A DNA stretch of 64,000 nucleotides from Lateolabrax maculatus. Its lineage: Eukaryota > Chordata > Actinopteri > Acropomatiformes > Lateolabracidae. The DNA is taken from assembly GCA_031216445.1 (NCBI GenBank), contig CM062214.1:26442501-26506500 (forward strand). The letters are read 5' to 3'. The notes under the pieces were generated by a model that saw only the letters and a program-made list of their open reading frames with translations, did not search any database and had not been told where the DNA came from. Positions within the stretch are counted from its first letter, which is position 1. Each line of letters opens with the position of its first letter. The position numbers and the translations under genes are program-made. Positions 11,501-22,069 of the stretch are shown piece after piece.

Positions 11501-11668
11501 ATCTATAAATTGCCATTGTCATTTCAGTCATTTATCAAAGAAAGTTGTGATGGACATTTGACTTTTTGTTTGTTTTATACACTAAATGATTATATATTTT
11601 GATTAGTTGAGAAAATAATTGTGATTAATTGATGATGAAAACCAATCATTAGCTGGAGACCTTTTGCA
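11500..11668. repeat. eroded ATTAGTTGA/ATTAATTGA-type teleost repeat
   Basis: TTGATTAGTTGAGAAAATAATTGTGATTAATTGATGATG-like text (about 11,598-11,637) and an upstream CATTTATCAAAGAAAG block resemble a widespread teleost repeat built around imperfect GATTAATCGATTAAT motifs. A clearer copy lies at 57,175-57,395. Boundaries are unclear. Confidence 0.4.
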
Positions 11669-13834
11669 AATTGTGACAAATGAAAATTAGAACATTTTAA
11701 CAATAAATAATCTACTTAACTTTAAATTCATGTAATCTGCATCTGAATCTACAGTGTATGTATATACTACCTGTCTACTCTCACTACTTGTGGCCCGATG
11801 CATGGCAGAGAATTTATGAATTTAAAGTGTTTCTGTCCAGGAACAAGTTCTGGAGTCCAGAGAGGAATTTGTCACATACAGTATTTAGATAAGATAAGTA
11901 TTCCAGCTACTATAAGTCTGCACTTGGGCTCAGTGCCAAATAGCAAAATATGTCCTGATAAGGAAACATTTTTGTGGAATATTAATTCAAATAAAATCTA
12001 TTTTAAGCTGTGAGAATCTGTCTGCCCAGCCCTCAGAGTGTGATTAGCGAGCCTAACACAGACAGGTGTTGATTGAACTCATATCTTGAGGTTGTAGCCT
12101 GATGTTTTTGTCAAGCAGCCAAAATCAAACTCTAAGGAATGACGGGGATTGATTATTATTAATTATGAAGGGTTAGTTTAATCAATAAAATGATCCAGAC
12201 TGCAAGGTTCTGCACCCACAGAGGTTTTTCTACCCTGACGGCAACTGGTAAAATCACACATTTTCAGCTTTCAAGGGTCTCCCAATGACCAACAGCCAAC
12301 ATTTTCAGATGATAAAAAAGCATGTCAAATATCATTTTTCAGGCTTCTATTTTGTGCTGCAACATTAGCAGACGCTAGTTGTCAGAGTTACTTTCTTCCC
12401 GCTGTAAGCCTATTACACTCCTTTTTTGACAATCCATCGGTAGTGTCAGCTTAATTTGCTTTTCTCACCTCAGCTAATGCATGACACCGCTGGAAAATGG
12501 TTGACTCATTTGCAGTGTGTACACATGTAATGTTGTGTCTCCCACGTTTATTAATGACGCTAATTCTTATGGCAATATTTGTGTCCTTCACTTTTTTTTT
12601 AATTCAAGTTCAATAACCACTTGTTTAGATATGTTTGCTCAAGGAGAGGAGGGGATTAGGCTTGCCAATCAAACAAGGTTGTTGTCTAAATTGTGTTTTG
12701 GCGTTTGCTGTAAACTTCATTTGAGGGTCTTAATCTCTATTAGCATGTAGTTTTTCAAAGGCGCAGGGCTCCCTGGTTAAATCCTCACCACATCCAGTTT
12801 GTTTATCTTCTCCCAGACAGCTCTGTGACTTTGAATCTCCGTCCCTAATGCAATGCTCTGGGGTACATTGTCTGCAGATAGATGGTGATCCTCAGGTATT
12901 AAATGATGCTTCTGGAGAAAGAATAAATAAATTAAACACTCAGATGCACAGAAATGGAGGATAAATAACTAAGCAGAAGGGTTAACACTTACAGCTGTTA
13001 AAGATAAAGACAGCGAAAAACAGTTGCCAGTGAACACAGGAAGCATTTTGATTTCTCTTTGTTTCTTTAAAATAATAGCTGACCAACCTCATGTGTAGCA
13101 ATCCACTTACTAACCGGGTTACCACTTTAATCGGTAGTGAATTTGTTACAAATATGCTCCCTTTGTTACCAAACTTTTCCAATCTTATTTCTTGACACAC
13201 ACAGAATACTGCGAGGCATAACATCACAGCTGATCATCTAAAACTGGATTTTCCCTCCATCAAAGCCAGCAGATCATCAGTGTGACAGTGGGACAGAAAT
13301 CTTTCCAACAATCAGTTGTGTGCCAGAGTCAGTGTGTATACAAAACTAAATTCAGAATTTCATGCGCCGTTTCACTTGATAAAGAGAGGAACGTCAGCCG
13401 CTCAGCTGCTCCTGTAGGGACTTGCTGAATGTGAGGAAGGATGGGAGGGTGACACTGTTACTGTAACACTGAGTCCCCCTGCTGTGATCAACACCACTTT
13501 TCTTTACAGCAGCAAATATGCAGCATGAAGTGGACAGAACATATGAAGCTGCTCACTTTACTTTGGAGAGCGAGACAGGTAGTGTGTGAGACATTCAGAG
13601 AAGACAGTCAAGGCACATCAGACTGTGAGACTTTTTTATTTGAAGTAAAAGAAAACATCCTTTGATTTCTCACCTGAAATCAATAAGTAATGTACTGCAG
13701 CATATTCCTGAAATGGCACAAACAGATGAGGACTGCAAGCTGTGCATGAAACCCTTTTTCTGCTGGACAAAACTGAAGGCACACAACTTCCAAAATACTG
13801 AAACTAATTTACACATTTATCTCACAAGGTTTTT
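11669..13834. other. non-coding DNA, nothing recognised
   Basis: Unique-looking AT-rich DNA. The 81- and 77-codon frames here (12,982-13,227 minus, 12,517-12,750 plus) have no domain or splice support. The stretch 13,380-13,620 is somewhat more GC-balanced. Confidence 0.3.
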
Positions 13835-13985
13835 GTTTCATTCTCATGTCTGCAGGGTAAATATAAAGCTTCAACCAGCAGCTGGTTAGCTTAGCTTAGC
13901 ACAAAGACTCAAAATAGATGGAAACAGATAGCTTGCTGTCCGGAGGTCAAATATGCCGACCAGCACTTCAAAAGCTCGCCTGGCT
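13835..13985 (+). repeat. teleost repeat with TTAGCTTAGCTTAGC signature
   Basis: CTCATGTCTGCAGGGTAAAT, CAGCAGCTGGTTAGCTTAGC and CTTAGCACAAAGACTCAAAA follow each other at about 13,843-13,912, then an AGCTTGC...TCCGGAGGTCAA block. This order matches a short repeat very common in percomorphs. A copy of its right half is at 54,880-55,172. Class not known to me. Confidence 0.6.
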
Positions 13986-14049
13986 CTGGAGGCTGTCCTT
14001 ACCACGAGGTTGTCAGGCGACTCTTCCAGCACCTAAACCCGCGTTAAAG

Positions 14050-14478
14050 TTGCAGTTTTTGTACGAATAAGAACTGTGAAGGGGAACAATGCAGTAAAAC
14101 AGAGGCAGGACCCAAATGAGAAGAGGCTGGTGGGTATATTACAGGGAGTTTAATTAAACAAAAACTTACAGGAGGGCAGGGCAACTGAAAATCCAAAAAA
14201 TGCAATAAAGTCAGGAGCAGGTAGGTGAATGTAGAGTCACGGGGAAAACCAGAAACATGAAACAGGGTAACATACACAACAATCTGACAGAGGAACAAGC
14301 AACTAGACCGGTATATAAGCAGAGGGTCTGATGAGGGGATGGGCTGCAGGTGAGGAGTGGGCGGACTGATCCAGGTGAGTGCAGGGCTGATGAGGAGTGG
14401 GGACAAGTCTGAGGACATCTGGTGGAGAGAACAGAGGTCTGGAGAACAGGGAGACACAGTAACACAGAGTTCCCGGGC
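14050..14478. repeat. degenerate GAGGCAGGACCCAAATG-type teleost repeat
   Basis: GAGGCAGGACCCAAATGAGA (about 14,101), TTTAATTAAACAAAAACTTA, ACTAGACCGGTATATAAGCA and AGAACAGGGAGACACAGTAA (about 14,443) occur in the order of a purine-rich teleost repeat. The 147-codon minus-strand frame is the low-complexity purine strand read backwards (rich in P, S, L) and should not be taken as a gene. Confidence 0.5.
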
Positions 14479-17400
14479 TAAAAACAAACGAGATGTAACT
14501 GTTTAATTAATGCGCTTTTGAGGTGCTGGTAGGCATGTTTTGTTACTTTTGGACTTTTAGACATATTTATTTATTTCCCCTACAATAACTACAATACTGA
14601 ATATGTAAACAAAGAAGAAAAGGTACAAAGATATGAAAAAAATATGATAAAGGACAAAGATATAAAAGATAAACTATCTAAATACTGGTAATGAAATTCA
14701 TGTTGGCTTAAAAAACAGATGTTCAACAGATGTTGGCTATAGTTGTCTAGTGGGAATTTTCCATGCCCTCCAAAGCTTTTAGTCATATATCCAAAATGTT
14801 ATCTTTTCATCCTTGCAAAACATATGTATGTCTCTCACAGTTGCACTTTATTGGTTCCTGAACTGGAAAAACATATTTATGTCACAGAATGTGAAGGGAT
14901 GGTGTAGTTTGAATGCCAAGATGTGGGTGGTGAGACACTTATCTCCACAGAGGTCAGTGCACAGCCTTGGTCATACCAGGGAACACACAGGCAGGGAGAA
15001 GACCTGGCTCGCAGTTATAATGTTCAAAAGAAACTACTGACAAATGCATTGTTTTTAAATAATACAAAATGCTAAAGTAAAGCAAACAATGTGTTCATAG
15101 AAGAGGCTGGAGGCTAAGGAGATGTGTTTTCATTTTTTTTCTTTTCTAATATTCGTATAGTGACTTCATAAAAGCAGCCTTGTAATTTATTCAGCTTGTC
15201 ATTGGTCCAGCCTTTCCTGTCAAGACCAGAAATGAGCTTCATGGTGCAGACTTAAACGGCTTAATTACCTTCTATTCTGTAACTTTGATTGAGGATGCCA
15301 TGTGGAGACCCCGTATCATTCTTTTTTCTTTTTTTTTTATATTTTGAGAAACCTGCTGGGAGAGTACACATTTTTTGACTGCCTTTTGTGTTTGTGCCGG
15401 ACTTGTTCAGACACAAAAGACACACTCAGATACAAAGCTTAGCACAGTGCGACAAGGCGATTATTAAAAAAAAGCTCAATTTCAGTGCTCTCAGTGATTC
15501 TGTGCATCCTCTGTTCTTGTATTCTTTTTGAGAGGTTCTGGCACAAATCCAAAGCACCTCCCATCTATGCTTTGTGAAAAAGGAATGAGTTTTTTTTTTT
15601 TTTTTTTTACTGTGTAGAGTCAAGGAAAGAAAAGTTTCATCCCACATTGTCAGAAAGTTAAAGCTGCATAATGCCTACTAAATAGTACTGTACGTTGCAG
15701 GAATACAGAAAACAGCATCCATCTATTGGACAGCATTAACATCCGCAGCAATTAGTGGGATTTTTTTTTATATACTTGATCCTATAATGCAAAATGTTCT
15801 GAGAGTGCTGAGTTCAAATAAATACAGCTCTGAGGTACAATAGTAGATGGGATGTGACGTGACCGCTGCACCATCGGGGAGTCAAGCAGAGCTCTGAGGT
15901 CAAGAGAGCACTTAGCACTGCCCTCTGGTGGAGGATCAAATGAGCTTTGATGACCACCCTGCAGGCCTCTTTGCCTGTACACACTTGAATGTGTAATTAC
16001 AATTATTGTAATGAATAAATTGTTGCAAGGGACATAGTTTTTTTTTTCCTATAAAAGGTTGGATGCATGACTCACTAGGATCTGTTCCATGGGAGAAAAA
16101 TTCTCATATTAAATGCTTCCGGTTCTCAAAGTAGGTACTTTAAGTGTTGTTTGCGTGAAATCAAAACTCTCATGAAACAAATCAACTGGGTCAACAAATA
16201 TTTCTTTGAATAAACAGCTATTTCCGGAGCATTCGCATGCTGGTCCAACTCAGAGGGTCGGAAATGCAAAGTCACTCTCTGGATCCCTGGGAACAAGACA
16301 GTGCAGGATGCTTGTAAAATGAATTCATGCATGTGAACGTAATTTCATTAGTTAGCTGCGGTCAAAGGTTGTCATCACTGAATGGCAACTGAATGAATCA
16401 GAGAAAATGATCTTGTCTCACATGAGCAGTGTGACTGCTGTGTATGAAAATGTGTGTTCCCACGCTAAATGTAATATTATTAGCTGATGTTAATTTCTCA
16501 CTATTTGTAAAAGGACTCCATCCTTAAAATCCTGTTCTTTTATTAAAAAAAAAAGTTTTACTACAGCTCATAATTTCAGTGACATTTAACAGTGAATTGT
16601 ATTTTCATGCCAGCAATCAATCTGACAAAGGTTTCCTATTTTTCAAAAGCTGCCTTTCTTATTTTATGAGCTGTGTAAAACCGTGTGGCAGTCATTCACA
16701 TTTCAACAACATCCCAGAGTGATAGAGGAGGCTCTTGTAAGTACCATAGCAAGATTATGCAAAGTGTTGCATGAATGGTTTCTAAATCACCGGTTTAAAA
16801 TGAACAAGATGGCCTCCTGTGGGCTTCTGTCGGACCCCGATGCCTTGAACGATATTGACGGTGGAGTTTGAAAGCCTGTTTTGTTCACAGAAATGGTCCC
16901 CTGTGCAAAGACTTCTATCCAGATACAAATGCACTGGCGTGAAACAGACACGCATATATGGAGCTGTGTATATGTGTGTGTAGGCGTTGTGCGAAATCAA
17001 CACCCACTCCTGTGTCCCGCCAGCCTTGTAACTCAGCTCTATGAATACACCAATGTTGAGCCAATTTCTTGTGTGTGTTTGTGAGTTATGGTGTTTTTTT
17101 TCCCCAGCAGACCATGGCTGTCTCTCTCTCTCTCTCTCTCTCCCTCAATCGCTACATCTCTGTCTCTTTTCTTTCTTTCTGTTCCTCTGTCTCTTCCTCT
17201 CACTACCTTTCCCCCTCTCTGCCTCTCTTTCTCCTCAGTGCACTGGAGGCCATTGTAAAACACTGGCCTGAGTCCCAAGCCCTCAGGAGGCTCAGGGGCT
17301 CAGGGTTGACTGATCGCTGGATTTCACCACAGGCTCCAAGAACGGGGATTGTTCAAGAAGCTTTTCCTTCCCACTGAGACCCCTGTGGATTAAGGATTCC

Positions 17401-17599
17401 TGGCTTCTGTTGCAATAATAAGGCCTCACACACTGCCAAAAGAAAATACTGCAGTAAAGCTCTGCACTGCTTCAACTGTAGATGCTGTGCATTGCCACCT
17501 TTTGCCCCTTATACTTTTTTCCCCCCATTTTATTTATTTATTCTTAACCTTCAGCAGTGATCTGGTATCTCAATTTGGAATTTAATGACAGTGTTTGCA
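14479..17599. other. non-coding DNA with T-runs and a CT tract
   Basis: Holds a T19 run (15,590-15,608) and a (TC)n tract (17,121-17,142). At 17,092-17,118 a T-run, CCCCAGCAG and ACCATGG look like an acceptor plus a Kozak start, and CTTTCTCCTCAG at 17,227-17,238 like another acceptor, but the frame between is the CT microsatellite. The stretch 15,160-15,320 is complex and could be a conserved element. Confidence 0.3.
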
Positions 17600-17825
17600 A
17601 TAACTGTCTGTCTGTCCATCCACCGCTTACCTGGGGCAGGCTAAGCAGGGTAGTCCAGAGGTCCTTCTCCCCAGCAACGTTTTCCAGCTCCTCCTGGCGG
17701 ATCCCGAAGCGTTCCCAAGCCAGATGAGATATATATAATCTCTCCAGTGTGTTCTGGGTCTACCCAGGGGTCTCTGGAAAAACCTCCAAAGGAAGGCACC
17801 CGGGAGGAGACAATCATGCTGTATG
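17600..17825 (+). repeat. LINE-derived fragment (CCGCTTAC...GGGTCTACCC type)
   Basis: CCATCCACCGCTTACCTGGG, CCAGCTCCTCCTGGCGGATC, CCGAAGCGTTCCCAAGCCAG, AGATATATATAATCTCTCCA and TGTTCTGGGTCTACCC occur in the order of a fish non-LTR retrotransposon segment I have often seen. Family (L2/Maui-like or other) is uncertain. It ends in a poly-A-rich stretch near 17,861-17,881. Confidence 0.6.
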
Positions 17826-18140
17826 TTTATGAATCTACAGTTTGCACCTGCATGAAACAGAAAAAAACAAAAAAAAAAAACAGCATGTGTAATGGAGGCA
17901 TTATTTCTAGTGTGACAATATCTTCAGCAAGTAGATGCAGACTCTAAAGGTTGTTGCTAAGATTCCCGCCCACATACTGACAGCAGTGCACTGGTACATA
18001 TTAACACGTCGAGGCCCGTATACATTACATACACAGATGCCAACAGCAGCTTTGCTTAAATCAATATCATTATCAATAACAATATTTTTCAGATAACAAA
18101 ATTCTTTGCAAGTATATAATCAAAACTGTCTATATATATC

Positions 18141-18185
<45 letters not shown>

Positions 18186-20794
18186 TATATGTGTAATATG
18201 CTTTTAAAGATTTTTTTGTAAAAAGATAATATGATGTGAAAATCTATAAATAATAATAATCAACACCCAGCTCAACCAAGTAGTAAAATGTAAATGCGTT
18301 ACAGAGAGAGATAGTGTGGGACGCAGCTCTGTTCTGGGGTGTTTCCACACAAATTAAATTGACATAATTTAATTGGCTGTCTGCAAAGAATATCTCAACA
18401 TCGGCAGAAAAAGAGCATATATGTTTACAATATAAACTTCTCTCTTGTAGGAAGACATATTATATTATTTCTCAAAAGAGAGAACGGGGCATGAAATTTA
18501 CCGATCGGATGTTGTAGCAGAAAACAATGATATAGACGTGACACAGGGGAAGAGATGGAGCAACCAAGACTGAGACTGGGACCAAGTCAGCTGCCGCCAC
18601 ACGGTGAGCTCCTTATGTGATGTTGATTGGCTTAGGTACAGTAGCAGTACTTATTGCTAATGGCATATGCGGGCGGCTGCCATTGGGCTGCAGTTCCAGA
18701 TGGCTCTCTGTGGTGTTTTTGACGCCACAGCCTTCTCCATGCAGATTAGTGGCAGAGGCTGACCAACATTAGCTTTTTATGGAAGTCAGATTCCATTAAC
18801 GCATTGATTAAATTATTGTAGAGGGCCTCAAACAGCCATTGCCCCCTCATCATCGTGCTGTCCTTCCAGCCCCACAGTAAAGCAGAAAGATATTATCTGC
18901 GTCTCGGGCACAGTTGAGTGCTCAAATGAAGCCTTGTGGAGCCAGCATTTCAAGCCTGAAATAACCAGTTAATACAAAGAGGTGTCATTTAATGTAGACG
19001 GAGAGCAAAGCAAAAACGGATAGCAGCAACAAAGTTGGACTTGAACACCCGTTAAATAGCACTACTGACATGACCAGATGCTAAACCCGTCTGACTCTTG
19101 GGAATTGACGTATTGCCAGTTAATTAAATGTAGCTTTTGACGGCTAAATAACGCCAATACAGCGACCGAGATTCTCTGTGCCGAGGCTTTCAGAATGGAT
19201 TGATCCTACTGGCCTCCATCAACATGAGCAGTGAATTCTAATGTAAGCTGGTGTGAATTTAACGAGACACTACTTCCATCGCACAATAGCAAGGATTACA
19301 GAAGCCTACTTTCCTGATCTCCCTAAGGTCAGGGGAAAAGTAATTGCTGGACTTTTGCACTTGATAAAACCAAGCCGGAGACAAATGGACGGCCTCCATG
19401 GTTTCGCCTCAAAGTAAATCTAGTCAATAATTCCTCTGTTAATCCTTTCTCCTTGCTTTGAGATCTCTAAAGAAGGACTTTAAAGACAATTAAGAAGAGG
19501 TGGAGAGGGAAAAAGGTGGATCTTTAAAAAAAAAAAGCACTCCAAAGTTGTTTTGTCTTATTCTTTTATTTGTATTGTGATTTAAAGCATTCTGCTTTCT
19601 ACTGATGTTGGAAAGGCCAACTTTTGTCATCCTATCTGTCCTTTCTGTTGATCGGTTTCTTATTGGTTATTACAGCTGTCAGTCAACCACCTAAGTTACC
19701 AAAGCTAACTTGTATTTTTCAGCTGTAGACATCAAACATCAAACAGGTCTACTTTTTCAACACCTACTGAGAGGCTATGAGCTTCTTTGGAGAATTTGTT
19801 TTACTTTCTAATGACTGCAAAGTAGTATTGATTGCTTAGTTTTGCTACCGCCATATTGACTAGACTTATTTAGCCATCCCCCCAAAAAAGATCTTATTTG
19901 CAGATGGAGATAAAATAGCTGCAGGTGTGAATATTTGGTATGTCTGTGCAGTCGTATGTACACGAATACACCCGGGCAGCCGTCCAAAGACTTTTTCACA
20001 GACTCCAGTGTCTGAACGCCGGTGGGTGCACTTTAAAAATAAAATAAAAAATAATCAATAATAAAAAACATTGTTGTTAAGGTTTGTAACTCGTGTCTAT
20101 TATATCTGCACCATTCTCACACCTCTATTGTTGCATTGCATGGCCTGGCTCGTAAAATTCAGTAGAGTCACATTATCTTTGTGTACTCACAAGGATTCTT
20201 TTCAGCTTTGAAAGCGATTGCAGCTCCATCCTCGTCAGTTTGCACACACAATCCATTACTGTACAATAAATGTTCCTGCAGTGCAAACGCTTTTTTGTTC
20301 CTTTTGAGACTGAAAACAAGCAGCGAGTCCCTCGACATGCAGCAGGTGATAAAAGCATACATAGGAGGCGGGATGCTCTGTTTGGTGCTGGATCCTATAG
20401 TATTAAACTTTAATTTCACACATGAATCCTCCAGCGACAACAGATACTCTAAGAAAAGAAATTTGTTCACGTCATAAATACAGGTGGGTTGAGATAAGTG
20501 ACCACAACACAACTTATACAACATTTCATTACTTTTAGCTCAACACCGACACTTAAACATAAAGATTAAGACATTTTTGTCAGTTACACAAGCTCCCATT
20601 TCCACTGGTTAGGATTTGTTACTTCTAAATATGATTGAGAATTTTCTCCTTATCTTATATTTCTCCCTTATCTGACTCATTTTATTGCTCTGGATGACCA
20701 GCCACTGTTGGTTGTGGAAAACGTAGAATTTCGCCATTTTCTCAGCACACTCGAGCCGCGATATGAGATTCCCAGCCGCCCCTACATCACGGAC
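17826..20794. other. intergenic DNA with a candidate conserved non-coding block
   Basis: A (TG)n microsatellite lies at 18,145-18,175. The stretch about 18,590-19,480 is unusually complex: repeat-free, balanced in composition, no long open frame, with TTAATTAAATG near 19,119 and GCATTGATTAAATTATTG near 18,800. This texture is typical of developmental enhancers, but only an alignment to other fish could show it. The rest is ordinary AT-rich DNA. Confidence 0.3.
18145..18175. repeat. (TG)n microsatellite
   Basis: About 15 uninterrupted TG units, flanked by TATATA- and TGTATGTA-type variants. Confidence 0.95.
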
Positions 20795-20887
20795 GTTATC
20801 AGCATCGGTACTCGGTATCGGCAAGTACTCAGATCCAAGTATCGGTATCGTATCGGTTTGAAAAAAGTGGTATCCCTGCATCCCTAG
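20795..20887 (-). mobile_element. hAT-like MITE remnant (TATCGGTATCGG type)
   Basis: GCATCGGTACTCGGTATCGG, CAAGTACTCAGATCCAAGTA and TCGGTATCGTATCGG are followed by AGTGGTATCCCTGCATCCCT ending near 20,887. Read on the minus strand the tip is AGGGATGCAGGGATAC, close to the terminal repeat of a well-known fish element. Only one end and about 90 bp survive. Confidence 0.6.
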
Positions 20888-21229
20888 AAAATGGGCTTTC
20901 CAAGTCAGCTCATCCAATATATGAGTGAAACACTTGTGAGACCCAGGGGTGCGAAGCGAAGGCCCCGTTTCAACCTGCGTGAGGCTCTCCTGTCCCAGAG
21001 CTTTCACCTGCAGCATGAGTGAGCTAACGGCATACTGACGACTCACAAGTGTCTGCAAATATAAAAAGGACTAGTCAGCAGGTGGCAACTGGCTGCATCA
21101 TCATAGCACAGTGTGGGAAAATATACAATTAGAAGACAAATATACCATGGCACTGCCCACTGGGCTTCGAAGACAGCGATTAGTCATTTTAAATATGTGG
21201 GCAAAAACACTGGTTAGAGTTCCTGTTTT

Positions 21230-21580
21230 CTACTGAAGGAAAGTCAGTACTTTAAGGTACTTGTACTTTACGTTTCTTTATACTTTTAATCCACTACTAG
21301 AGAATGTTACATTTTTTAATCCACCATTTTTTGTTTTATTTGACAGCTATAATTACTTAATTCATTACATACAAAACATTTGCTACATTTATATAATATG
21401 ATGCATTATTGTAACTTCAACTTCTGAACTGTAGTTAAAATTAGCTCCACTGTGATCAGCTGCACCATTAAAATGCTGCATAATCTGTAACTGTAATACA
21501 GTGTTATTATAATAAATCTGGCCATTTTGTATAATGAGTTCTTTTGATACTTAAGGTTGTAATGCTTACGATTTCAGTCC
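21230..21580 (+). mobile_element. left part of a GTGGAAAGTA-type element
   Basis: AAAGTCAGTACTTTAAGGTA, CTTGTACTTTACGTTTCTTT, TAATCCACTAC and ATTAGCTCCACTGTGATCAG match the order of the element at 60,287-60,755. It seems to be the left half of a copy whose right tip is at 21,905-22,069. Confidence 0.6.
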
Positions 21581-21904
21581 TGGAGGATTCTGCAACTCCT
21601 GTAGTTAATTGTTGTAGGTGTGTGTTAATATTCCAAATCCCAGAGCTTTGTATAAATTATTACATGTATTGACCAGCAGCAAACACATCTTGAACGGCAG
21701 AAATGCGAGAAGAAGAGCAACTTGTTTAAATGTTCACAGTGCAGCCAAACAAAGTGTGGACAGAGCGAAAAACAGGTTAACCAAATAGCAAAATGGCAAA
21801 TGCAGACTCCACCAATGACAGTAATATCCCTTTTATGGGCAAATACACATTGAATTTGACTTGTCATAGCAGGAAAAGAGCAGGTGAAACAACGTTTTTT
21901 TAAT

Positions 21905-22069
21905 GATGGCTAAGTTCCACTAAGTGTCATTAAGCGCCATTTTTACTCCATACTACTTCTGCACTTTTGCTTCAGTAAGCAGTAGTTTTTTTTTTTATTC
22001 AAGACTGTACTTGTAATGGAGACTGTATTTTACATAAAGAAAAGGATGTGAATACTTTCTCCACCACTG
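21905..22069 (+). mobile_element. right part of the GTGGAAAGTA-type element
   Basis: AAGACTGTACTTGTAATGGA, GACTGTATTTTACATAAAG and GAATACTTTCTCCACCACTG, the last ending at 22,069. The tip CTCCACCACTG is the reverse complement of CAGTGGTGGAG, the start of the same family at 60,287. The 320 bp between this and 21,580 is either inserted or badly eroded. Confidence 0.6.

Noticed and set aside
14044..14487. 147-codon minus-strand frame rich in P, S, L
   Set aside because: It overlaps a purine-rich teleost repeat and a second 84-codon frame on the same strand; composition effect.
16050..16058. TATAAAAGG box
   Set aside because: Single motif matches are expected by chance in 64 kb; no exon or start region follows. 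The same applies to TATAAAAG at 63,872 and GTATATAAG near 14,311.
17092..17377. Acceptor-like CCCCAGCAG followed by ACCATGG and an open frame
   Set aside because: The frame runs through a (TC)n microsatellite and CT-rich DNA; no donor and no conserved-looking residues.
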